Shown: piece by piece, positions 1-8,548 of the stretch | Numbering within the stretch: position 1 is the stretch's first letter | Layout of the letters: every line of letters starts with the position of its first letter | Assembly: GCA_003024985.2 (NCBI GenBank) | Contig: PXIH01S0018657.1 | DNA length: 11,196 bases | Reading direction: 5' to 3' (one strand) | Source of the DNA: Euperipatoides rowelli | Taxonomy: Eukaryota; Onychophora; Udeonychophora; Euonychophora; Peripatopsidae | The notes under the pieces: model-generated | The model's database searches: none | What the model saw: only the letters and a program-made list of their open reading frames with translations | What the model was told of the DNA's origin: nothing | Position numbers and translations under genes: made by a program

Positions 1-2659
1 TGCAAAATTGTCCAGGTGCACTTGTTGGCTAGAATTCAGATTTTTTTTAAAAGACTTGTTCAAAATGACACACATATTTGTGTTACATGGAAACACTCAT
101 CTGAATCTTAGATGAGGTAAAAACTTGGGGGCGCTGTTGCATGACACAGCTTGGATCTCATTCAGAGTGATCAAAAAGTTTGTGTGGTGACGGCGGACTT
201 GTTTGACAATGGTGCACTTTGCCTAACTTTGTCTGAGAAATAGGGATGATGCACTTCAGTATTTGGTGGGGCACCCTTTTCTATGGATCCCATTAATCAG
301 AATCTGGTGGCGGGACAGTCCAGATTTATAGTAAATTATCCCGTTATCACAAATACATCCTATTGGGATGCTAAATGTACCTGATTTCATAAACAGTCGG
401 CTATAATAAATTGCAGGTTTAGCAATTTATTTCAATTGAATTAGTTTTGATATGAAATCTACATCTTTAAAATATTACTTTATTTCAAAATTTAAAAAAA
501 TATTAATAGAATATTCTGCATAAATCAATGTGTAAAATTTTATATCATTTCAAATTTCTTAGATTTCATCTGTCGATTTTTTGCAAATATTCTAGAAATT
601 ATTAGAATATTATTCAGTTGATCTTTCCATTTTTTTAATACATTGTCTGCTATGAATGGCAACTACCTTTTGTATTTTTCTCTTTTTATATTCAATTAAT
701 ATAATTAATCTTATATATAGCCTTTCAAATACAGTACATGGTAGCTCGTAGACCAAGACATTGAACATGCGGTTGCAGAATGAGGTGGTGGGCAATCAGT
801 AAAACATTTCAACTGACAAATGTTACACCAGGAAAACACACACAGGCTCACCATATGAAGTTACACAGAAACTATGCAGAAGTCAGACAAGAAGAGGGCA
901 CCAAGGAAAAAAGAATACAATGAAAATGTGCTAAAGCTTGATAAGATGCTGTAGATAAGCAAGAAGGACATCTATATGAGGCTGTAGGAGGAGATATCAT
1001 TTAAACATACAATTTGTTTAACAGTTTTCTTTGCAGCCAAATGTGGCAATTATTTTGTTATTGTGGGTTTATGTTTCAGCTTCAAAAGTAATTTACTCCT
1101 TGATTTTGCACTAGTAAGCATGTTATAAAATTCATACCTCCTAATTTTATTAGTCAATCTTTTCAATAGTTAAAATACATGTTAACTTTTTAAAAAATGT
1201 AAAAAAATAATTATTAAAAAAAAAATGCATAGTGTGTTTAGATAATTAAATTATAACAAAATAAATAACCTGGTCTCATTCTTTTATCATCCTGGTTGGG
1301 GACCAAGCAGTGGTGAATATTGTTAATGATTCAAAATATCTGTTTTCATGATAATGGATACCCCTAATCAAATATACTGTGACTATCCTCAGAGCTAAGA
1401 TTCTAACCTTGAATTTAATCTTGTATTTATAATTAAATAAAAAATGCAACAATAACATATTTTAACTCTTCTTTACTAGCTATTGTTTATCTTATTATCC
1501 AATTTAGTTGCATCTTGATGAATAAAAAAAAAAAGTTTTGATCAGTGCATCTCCCTTGTCAAAAAATGTTAGTGCTGCGGTTAATCTATTTTTATGTTAA
1601 ATTATATTTAACATAAAATGAAAATAAAAAATAATTAATAAATATCAGATAATAATGTTGCCACTTAGTTTCACCAATGTAGAATATAAATTGCTAAATT
1701 TACAAAGAGTTTGTGTGTTTTGGTGAATTTGACAATCGACAGCATCATTCATCCACCATTCATTTTTACTATTTCAAAGGCTGTAGTCAATCCACATAGT
1801 GCACATGAAAGTTCAGGTAAACATGGAGGGGTCAGGTGCAATATTTTTGCATTTTTTTTATTCATTGAGTTTTTTTTGGGCTAGTAATTTTTTTTATTTA
1901 ACTACAACCATGTAGCCAAAATGCTATAGAAAAAAACAAGTTTAATCCCAAGTTAAATAGTATACAGGTATTAGGCTGATAAATATAAATATGTTATAAA
2001 TACACTGGGTTGTTTGAGTTCACAAAATTGTCATTTATTTTTTTTATAAAGTCACAAAATATAATTTTTTTTTAAATAAATAACTAAAATAAAATATTAT
2101 TTGTCTCTACTGCACAAAATACAGTATATTCAATTTTCACACACTTGGAGATAAAATTTAAAAATTTTATTGTACAATAACTGAATATGATTTTTCAAGT
2201 AAAATGAAATGATCATGTTTCAAATATCATACTGTCGATACACTTTTAACCTTCCTATGGTTGGAGCTAAACCAGAGATTGAGAACATTTCAATGCTATT
2301 TGGCACCAAATAAAGGTACATGATTAAAAAATATGTAGGCTAAAGAAGAATTATAGCTCTGAAAAAGTGTTAATTTTCCAAAACAATAAAAGTAGGCCTA
2401 TACATTTATAAAAATGATTAATCAAAATGCTGTTTCTAGACACATTTGATTTGAACAGCAAATTTATAATACAGGAAATTTGTGTGCATGTGTTGGACTA
2501 GTTCTATTTTTAAAAAATGAGAAGGCATTTTTAAAAAAAATTATTTTTTCTGTTTCACTTGCATAATCTCAAGAAATAATCATGTTTTTCTGTCATAATG
2601 CTCAAATTTCAGTCAATAAAATTTATTAATGGCACCATAAAAAATTTAAATAACTGATA
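1..2659. other. AT-rich non-coding stretch, no convincing gene
   Basis: No long reading frame, RNA gene or recognisable element is visible here. The first 420 bases are less AT-rich than the rest and contain one short open stretch (ATG at 283-285, stop at 382-384, 33 residues, start MDPINQNLVAG) of natural-looking amino-acid composition. It is too short to call. Around 835-1000 the sequence is again more complex: a 26-residue frame beginning MQKSDKKRAPRKKEYNENVL is basic and could be the remnant of an exon or transposase, but I recognise no family. From about 1020 to 2640 the sequence is mostly A/T runs and short hairpins. The minus-strand open frames in this part have biased, low-complexity translations and look like chance. 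Confidence 0.6.
1590..1618. repeat. Perfect 13-bp hairpin with 3-nt loop
   Basis: The arms TTTTATGTTAAAT (1590-1602) and ATTTAACATAAAA (1606-1618) are exact reverse complements around the loop TAT. The stem is AT-only apart from one G/C pair. It is isolated in AT-rich DNA, with no gene beside it whose transcription it could end. It may be chance palindrome formation in a biased sequence or the centre of a small palindromic element. Confidence 0.6.
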
Positions 2660-2964
2660 CAGTGGCAGAGACAGGTTTTGATGAGGGGAGCAAAGCACCT
2701 CGGGACATTTTTTTTTTTTGTGGGGAGAGAAAGAGATGGTATAAGTTCTGAGTATATTTAATGAGTATTTTTTTTTTTTTTTTGGGGGGGGGGGGGGGAA
2801 GGGTGGTTTGTACATTTTAATTATATTAGACAAATCACTTGTGTAGATTTTATAAGAAAAATACAAAGCCTGTCATATATAAATGGGTGCTGTGACACAG
2901 CAGGGAGAGTGAACTCTACCTCTGAACCCCCCCCCCCCNCNNNATACGTATGGATACACCATTG
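2660..2964. mobile_element. Probable small non-autonomous DNA element (MITE-like)
   Basis: The segment opens with CAGTGGCAGAGACAGG and closes with TGGATACACCATTG, whose reverse complement starts CAATGGTGTATCCA. The two ends therefore share CA-TGG as imperfect terminal inverted repeats. Inside, the left half has a G-rich stretch followed by T tracts (2710-2720, 2768-2783) and a run of 15 G (2784-2798); the right half ends in a run of 12 C (2927-2938). This layout (CAGTGGC end, G/T tracts, C tract, mirrored end) matches my recollection of short non-autonomous elements in invertebrate genomes. No coding capacity and no clear target-site duplication are visible: the flanks CTGATA and ATCTGG do not match. 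The last 21 bases also belong to the left arm of the long inverted repeat. Confidence 0.4.
2939..2943. other. Unresolved bases beside a C run
   Basis: Ns at 2939 and 2941-2943 directly follow a run of 12 C and directly precede the outer end of the left inverted-repeat arm. They mark poor consensus at this junction. The matching junction at the right arm also has an N (5529). Confidence 0.95.
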
Positions 2965-3316
2965 ATCTGGAAAAAAAAACCAGGGCTGACTATTGCAAAG
3001 AATCTGCTATTTTAGAAATTAGAAAAATCCTCATTTTAATAATGATGAGAAAATTTTTCTTTTGATATTGTTTATCCTGGAACTGAAGTTTTAAAATCCA
3101 ATACAAGCTGAATAAGTCTAATGTCATGAAATTGATAAAGACATAAAGTTATGCCATTCCTATTTTTTTCCAAAATAAACTATTCCCCTAGTTATTCTTT
3201 AAAAACAGTTCCCTAAAAAATTCCAATGTTTCAGACTTACAGTGTAAAGAAGTTTTATATGAATAAAAAAAATATTTATTTAACAGTGTTAATATACATG
3301 ATTATTATTATACAAT
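2944..3316. repeat. Left arm of a 373-bp perfect inverted repeat
   Basis: Base by base, position x here pairs with position 8470 minus x in the right arm (5154-5526). I read both arms in full and found no mismatch or gap, including the homopolymers: the nine-A run at 2971-2979, the seven-T run near 3163-3169 and the eight-A run near 3265-3272. The match stops sharply at the inner side (3317 against 5153) and runs into Ns at the outer side. The outer end begins ATACGTATGG, part of the palindrome CCATACGTATGG that is complete in the other arm. The arm forms the 3' flank of the minus-strand frame and supplies its likely poly(A) signal. Confidence 0.97.
3275..3280 (-). promoter_or_regulatory. Candidate poly(A) signal for the minus-strand gene
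   Basis: TTTATT on the plus strand reads AATAAA on the minus strand, about 107 bases after the stop codon of the 3387-4978 frame, which is a sensible distance for a 3' UTR. Because it lies inside the inverted repeat, an identical AATAAA sits on the plus strand at 5190-5195, pointing away from the gene on its upstream side. AATAAA is frequent by chance in such AT-rich DNA. Confidence 0.4.
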
Positions 3317-3386
3317 TATTCTTTCTAATCATTTTACAAAAAAAAAAAAAAAAAACTGTAACTATACATTAAAAAAAAAAAAAACA
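3317..3386. repeat. A-homopolymer tracts in the 3' flank
   Basis: Two A runs on the plus strand (19 bases around 3338-3356 and 14 bases at 3371-3384) lie just past the stop codon of the minus-strand frame. On the coding strand they are T runs, so they are not a copied poly(A) tail and do not point to a retrogene. Both lie in the loop, just inside the inverted-repeat arm. Confidence 0.8.
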
Positions 3387-4978
3387 CTAGTCATCTGTTG
3401 TAATGCATATATACAAGTCTGGATCATCACAAATTTTATCACCAAAAAAATAAATCCATAGTTGTCGTAAATAAAAAATGTCTTCATTTTTTAGTTCTGA
3501 TGGAGGCACAATTAGGTTAAAATCGAAAGGAATATGTTTCAATGTAGTATCAGATGTTCTAGCAACAGACTTTTTAACAGTAAAAGGAACTTTATTTAAT
3601 TGAGGAAGGCAGTCATCTGCCTTATTTGACAATAACTCATTAGAGTTAACAGTATCAAGAGTTTCGGTTTTATTTTTATTACTTTTTATAAATATATTAT
3701 CATTTAAAATGTTAAGCAATTCATTAACATCTTCAAACAAGTCAGGTTTAGTAATATTTGTTGAAAGAGTTTTAGGTGGTGACAATTTGACTTCAGTGGA
3801 CAGTTTGTTCACAGTTGGTTTCACAATGTTCTGATAATAGGAAGATTTGGAATAGCTATTTTTTATTGAAATAAATTTCCTCATAGAAGCAAAAACTTTT
3901 TTGAAAAGCCAGAAGTTTACCGTAGGATTTATTTTATCCTCTTCATAAATTTCTATATAAGACTTATACAGTCGTATAGAAAACTCTTCTTCATCTTCGT
4001 AGTAGTTCTTATATGTATCAAATGGATAACGTTTTATATATTCAGCTATTTGTTTTACATAATGATTGAGTGAATTGTCAATTTCAATATCACCTTGATG
4101 AACTTTGGTCTTTGATAAGTTGTTTTCTAATAATGAGTTGTTAAGAGCTTCAGGTGTTTTAATATTATTCAAATGAGTCAGAACCTTTGAATGAGTGCTG
4201 TCAACCATATTATTTTTAGTTTGTTCATCTTCAGGCAGATTTTTACCATTTTTAATAGTTTCACAATTTAAGGACTTATTAAATTTAATTAAAGAATTCA
4301 TTACATTACCATTAGACAAGTTCAAATCTGATTTAGCCAAAGATAATTTGCAAACATTATCCAACAGTTTTCTGAATAACCAAAACTCAACTTCAGGATT
4401 ATCATGATCAGATTCATATTTCAGTAAATAAGAAAGATATAACCGTTCTGCTATTATATCCTTATTTTCAACATCATAATTTCCAGTTTGATTATCCTTG
4501 GTATGTAAATACCATGAATCTTCAATAAACTGATACACACGAGTTACAAGATTCTTAACTTCAATATGCTCACTGCTTGATTTTGGAAAAGAAATCTGTT
4601 CTGTTTGTTGATTGATAGTCAAATTTTTCAATTTGGCAACACTCACACAAACAGTCCATAATCTTGATGCAGTAATCGGAAATATCTGCATAAAAACTCT
4701 TTTACAAACATTTGTACGAAGTCCCTGAGAATTATTGATAAAATAGAGATATCCAAATTTTTTTCTTTGTTCTTGTTTTTTTTTCATGATGGTTACAACT
4801 TCTACCAAGTTTCCAAGAAATAGATTTTGTTCCTCCTGACTCCTTAAAGCAAGGAAAGATTGACTTAGGAACTCTGAATACTCATTATTGAATGACTTAT
4901 AGCACTTACGTGAACAAAGGCACTGGAGATTGTAATCTTTGTACTGGTTAGAACGTTTCTTCTCACGTCGAATTTTAT
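3387..4978 (-). CDS. Transposase-derived protein with Cys motif and duplicated helical module (5' partial exon)
   Basis: This is one uninterrupted minus-strand frame of about 530 codons ending in TAG at 3387-3389. Residues below are counted from an in-frame TTG at 4992-4994. An N-terminal cysteine motif (C25-x-C27-x3-C31) is followed by a helical stretch (41-66), a basic segment (70-80) and VCKRVFMQIFPITASRL (96-112). Two related modules follow: about 148-222 and 311-380, both containing RLY-SY-YE-D-NP-V-FWLF-K (16 of 27 identical). They are joined by Asn/Ser-rich linkers. A short C-terminal part (485-535) has W513 and an acidic tail. From memory, the Cys motif, the VCK-F-I segment and the module resemble N-terminal and middle parts of uncharacterised transposase-like proteins abundant in arthropods and cnidarians; their C-terminal catalytic part is not visible here. 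The first in-frame ATG (4785-4787) would drop the Cys motif, while a strong acceptor ends at 4979, so I read this as a downstream exon. It could be a domesticated gene or an accessory protein of an element. Biochemical function is unknown. Confidence 0.75.
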
Positions 4979-5018
4979 CTATAAATGGAAACAATTTTTT
5001 AAAAGAAAAGAAAAAATG
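4979..5018 (-). promoter_or_regulatory. Predicted intron 3' splice acceptor
   Basis: On the minus strand a pyrimidine-rich tract (CATTTTTTCTTTTCTTTT, an A stretch, then TTGTTTCCATTTATAG) ends in AG at 4980-4979. The frame stays open through it to a stop at 5058-5060, yet contains no ATG there. The translation of this part is Phe-rich and unlike protein, whereas real-looking sequence (DKIRREKKRSNQ) begins at the AG. The exon would start at 4978 with one base of the first codon coming from the previous exon. That exon would lie at higher coordinates; I could not find it. Confidence 0.55.
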
Positions 5019-5032
5019 AAATAATATATAGT

Positions 5033-5116
5033 GTAGGCCTACTATACAGTATATACATTATACTATATTATATACAGTATGTTTCCAGTTTTCAATATAC
5101 AGTATGTACATTATGC
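5033..5116. repeat. TATACAGTAT direct repeats next to GTAGGCCTAC
   Basis: Just upstream of the minus-strand exon, the palindrome GTAGGCCTAC (5033-5042) is followed by three copies of TATACAGTAT spaced about 25 to 28 bases apart. The first and third continue into rTACATTATrC. This is a small degenerate tandem repeat inside the inferred intron and inside the inverted-repeat loop. Confidence 0.5.
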
Positions 5117-5153
5117 TTAATTATTAATATTTTTTTAAATTTTGAAATAAAGT

Positions 5154-5526
5154 ATTGTATAATAATAATCATGTATATTAACACTGTTAAATAAATATTT
5201 TTTTTATTCATATAAAACTTCTTTACACTGTAAGTCTGAAACATTGGAATTTTTTAGGGAACTGTTTTTAAAGAATAACTAGGGGAATAGTTTATTTTGG
5301 AAAAAAATAGGAATGGCATAACTTTATGTCTTTATCAATTTCATGACATTAGACTTATTCAGCTTGTATTGGATTTTAAAACTTCAGTTCCAGGATAAAC
5401 AATATCAAAAGAAAAATTTTCTCATCATTATTAAAATGAGGATTTTTCTAATTTCTAAAATAGCAGATTCTTTGCAATAGTCAGCCCTGGTTTTTTTTTC
5501 CAGATCAATGGTGTATCCATACGTAT
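5154..5526. repeat. Right arm of the 373-bp perfect inverted repeat
   Basis: This is the exact reverse complement of 2944-3316 over all 373 bases. The outer end finishes in CCATACGTATGG (5517-5528), itself a perfect 12-bp palindrome, followed by an N at 5529 and unrelated AT-rich DNA. The arm lies on the 5' side of the minus-strand gene, inside its inferred intron or promoter, so it is an inverted copy of the gene's own 3' flank. It includes a mirror copy of the last 21 bases of the small element at 2660-2964, but none of that element's C/G tract. Confidence 0.97.
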
Positions 5527-5529
5527 GGN

Positions 5530-7631
5530 GTATATAATGCTTAACAAATATTTTTACTATATTATGCCTAATCAGAGATAGATAGAAATTTTTAGAGGCA
5601 AAGAAATTCTTTCAATTTATCTAGGCTAATGGGGCAAGTTATAAAATAACATGCAGGTTAACTATATGATTACATTGACATATATACAATTCATACAGAA
5701 TATGTGTTGCAATACATACAGTACAATAGATAACTATAGCCAAGTTTATATGACTGAATTTGGATGTTACCATTACAAAACAACATGAAATTAGTTATAA
5801 AACTTTGTTTTGTTTATAAAAAATATCAATGGAAGAGGGCAAAATATTTTTCAGCAATTTTTTTCAGCCTATTGAAATGTAACACATTTATTGTTGAGAC
5901 AATAAATGTAGGCTAATGCATTATTTTGCCATTAGAAATAAGAACACAGATTTTGTTTGCAAGTTTAAACTGGAAAGTATAAAAGCTTCAATGAGTGATT
6001 CCTATATTTTAATCATTTGTATATAATATAGTATATACTGTAGGCTAATTGAATTAAATCACATTTTAAACACTCTCGACTTTTCTGAGATGGACAACAA
6101 ATCATTGTTGAAAAATTAGCCTGTATAAACATGGTTGAATTAAATCAAGAGTAACAACTAAAAATTGGCATTAAACAAATAAATGAAATTTTCATTCATT
6201 TTACTATTAGACTAAGGTACTTCACTGCATGCAAACAAGATCAATAGAAGAATCACTTATTAAGGTTTCCATCTAATACCAGATTTTGTCTATTTAAACC
6301 TTGATTTCTTTATGCTCAAAATAAAAAAAAAGTATTACATATCTAGCATAGGTAATTTGATATAATCCAAAAAAATCATTTTAATTAAATAATTTTCTTT
6401 ACTATTATATACTACTGTATATATTTTTTTTATTCATGCCAATATCTCTAACACATCTCAGGCACCATTAAAAAAATCAAAATCTGAAATAATAAAAGAA
6501 AACTTAATTAAAATGCTTTGCAAGAATAACATATAGAATCAACCAATGATGATTGCTGTACCATCTATGATTGGAATGAAATTTGGGTAATAGCCATCAT
6601 TTAGCATTTCAGAATTCATTATCACTTGACTTCTGAGTGTAACAAACTAGTTTAAGAAACTGCTAAAAATGTCATCTCAAAGATTTAAAGAAATTGAAAG
6701 TGCTTAGAAAGTATTAAGTTTCAAGTCTGCATGAACCACACTGTGAAAGCAACATAGGGCCTATGGGCCATCTAATAAGTAGGCCTACTGTATATAGGCT
6801 ACTGTAATTACATATATCAACAAAAATCAAAAGAAATTGAATAAAAAAAGTGCGAAAATTCACTATTTAGTTAAGCATACAATGTAATAAAATCAAAAAC
6901 TAAAAGTAATTTTAAGACTACGGTAATTTATTCAAGAAACGGTAAAGAACAAAAACGTAGACAATTCAGAAAAAAATTACTTAACTGACTTTAAAAAATC
7001 CTACAAACAAAAGCTAAAAAATACCTTTACTACTTTTTCTTAAAATTATATTAGTTTTTTAAATAGGCCTATTTTATTTGAATATAAATGTAGTTACTAT
7101 AAAAATAGCAACATAATATATAGCCTACTTATTTAAACAAATAATTTTTTTTAAATTGTTTATTTTATTTTTAACAAAAACAAGGCCAAAAATTATAGTC
7201 GTGTTCTAAATAGAATTATTTTCATTTAAAAAATAGTAGTCGTATGCCTAACAGATTAAAAATACATAGCAAATAAAAAAAGAGGAAAATATTAGGAGAA
7301 ACTTGATTAACATTTTAAAACATAACTTAAAATAAAAACTACTAGTAAAAATAAAAACTACGAAATTAAAAACAAAATTAAGAACAAAATATTAATTAAA
7401 AGCAAAAAACAAAAAACAGTAGGCTACTGTAAAAGCACATCAGCATGTCCTAATCTTCAGACTCCACTGAACATGCTAAGTAGCCTACTTTTCATAAAAT
7501 AGTTCACCTCTATGCACTCAAAAGGTACTTAGAATACATAGAAGCAAAATTATTTAGTGGTGTTAAGTACTATAAGCTTTCTATTACTATATCAATTGAA
7601 AAGCAATTGTTTAAATAAGAAATCTTAATAC
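5530..7631. other. AT-rich stretch, no gene seen
   Basis: About 2.1 kb with no convincing reading frame on either strand and no recognisable element. It should hold the missing upstream exon of the minus-strand gene if that exon is close, but none stands out. From about 6840 onward the plus strand becomes strongly A-rich over T, with many short AAAA-containing words. The palindromic word TAGGCCTA occurs at 6780-6787 and 7064-7071, and half-words GTAGGCTA or TAGCCTAC recur throughout. A compound GTAGGCCTACTGTATATAGG begins at 6779. Confidence 0.6.
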
Positions 7632-7877
7632 TGTAAAATAAACAAAATAGCCTATATACCTTTATAATTCCATAATAAAGGATTTACCTTTTAAAAGCAT
7701 TTATAGTTTCTAGCCTACTACCGTATCAAATTAAAGTTGTAAAATCAACAAAAATTATACCTGAAAAACCTTATAATTCCGCAGGAAAGGAATAATCCCT
7801 TTTTTACAGCTAAAAATCTTTTAAAGTACCGTACAAAAACTGTTAAAAACAACAAAACTTTTAAAAAAAACCTAAGC
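7632..7877. repeat. Diverged tandem repeat, unit about 105 bp
   Basis: Two units align along their length: 7632-7737 and 7738-7840, with the start of a third at 7841. Shared anchors in order are TGTAAAATmAACAAAA, then ACCTT(T)ATAATTCC (7658 and 7768), then an AAAGGA-TTTAC-like stretch, CTTTTAAA, and (C)TACCGTA or GTACCGTA before the next unit. The third unit keeps only TGTTAAAAACAACAAAA clearly. The copies are old, with many substitutions and small gaps. No coding potential is seen. Confidence 0.55.
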
Positions 7878-8191
7878 TTTTAAAAATTAAAAATAAAACA
7901 AATATTGTTTTATTTAAAATACCTTACAATTTTAAAGTTTGTATTTAGGTTTATTCAATAAGTGTTAAAAACTTTTTTAGGTTGCAACAATTACAGATTC
8001 CAAATATTCTAGAGAATAACCATTAGTCTACAGTTAAGTGTATTTAAGAGTAAAGCTAAATTAAAAATAAAATCATTACAGAGTAGCATATTTTTATTAT
8101 TCTAATTATTTGGCTAATGTACACATTTTCAATTATCCTATTGGACACATTAGGCCTACTATATGTTAAAATATATAATGAATCAAGGAGA

Positions 8192-8534
8192 TGCTGAGGT
8201 TGATCCCCAGATTACAACAGTAGAGAATCTATTGAAGCACGTGCCGTCATCTCATTACATGTTTAGTCTCTTATCTTGAACTGTTCTATTAAAAGGAAGA
8301 CGTCCTGTTCTCATGCCCTCAAGCCGACGACCGGAGCACATCAGACGAAGCCCATAAAAGAATCCACAACCGTCATTACACAAGGTAACTTCTTTGACTT
8401 TATTTCATTCGTTATCACTTGCGAGTGATGCCAGTAATTTCTATTGTTCAATAAATGTTTATTAAAAGTTAGAGCTCCCGTATACTTACTTTATTCACTT
8501 GGCAATGCATTGCTCCACAAACCTAATTCTAATA
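8192..8534 (+). mobile_element. Long terminal repeat of a Ty1/Copia-type retrotransposon (single LTR)
   Basis: The segment is less AT-rich than its surroundings and ends directly before a Copia-type primer-binding site, which sets its 3' border and the plus orientation. It starts TGCTGAGGTT and ends TAATA, plausible decayed forms of the usual TG...CA ends; about 343 bp is a normal length. Within it are a TATA-like box (CCCATAAAAG, 8351-8360), a small hairpin ATCACT-TGCG-AGTGAT (8414-8429) and a poly(A) signal AATAAA (8450-8455), in the order U3, R, U5. A 33-residue frame at 8178-8279 overlaps the start and is not a gene. No second LTR and no gag-pol is visible downstream, so this is the 5' end of a broken copy. 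The exact left border is uncertain; 8164 is an alternative. Confidence 0.7.
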
Positions 8535-8548
8535 GGTTATGGGCCCAG
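8535..8548 (+). other. Primer-binding site for initiator tRNA-Met (Copia type)
   Basis: GGTTATGGGCCCAG is exactly complementary to CUGGGCCCAUAACC in the anticodon stem and loop of eukaryotic initiator tRNA-Met. Copia itself and related animal Copia-superfamily elements prime from this internal part of the tRNA rather than from its 3' end. Fourteen perfect matches immediately after an LTR-like segment are strong evidence for the element type. What follows (GAGCCCAAGTGG and then AT-rich DNA) shows no gag start. Confidence 0.88.

Noticed and set aside
610-795. Minus-strand open frame of 61 codons
   Set aside because: It overlaps A/T runs, resembles no family and has no supporting splice or start signals.
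1276-1458. Minus-strand open frame of 60 codons
   Set aside because: The translation is rich in Ile, Leu, Tyr and Lys, as expected by chance from AT-rich DNA; no domain or neighbour supports it.
2609-2866. Minus-strand open frame of 85 codons with poly-Pro and poly-Lys
   Set aside because: The Pro and Lys runs are only the G15 and T16 tracts read in reverse, so it is an artefact of low complexity.
3338-3384. A runs next to the gene as a retrogene poly(A) tail
   Set aside because: They are T runs on the coding strand, so the orientation is wrong; the predicted intron acceptor also argues against a processed copy.
4195-4407. Plus-strand open frame of 70 codons
   Set aside because: It lies antisense inside the long minus-strand frame and its translation has no family features; it is a shadow.
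8178-8279. 33-residue frame starting MNQGDAEVDPQI
   Set aside because: It overlaps the start of the Copia-type LTR and is better explained as LTR sequence.
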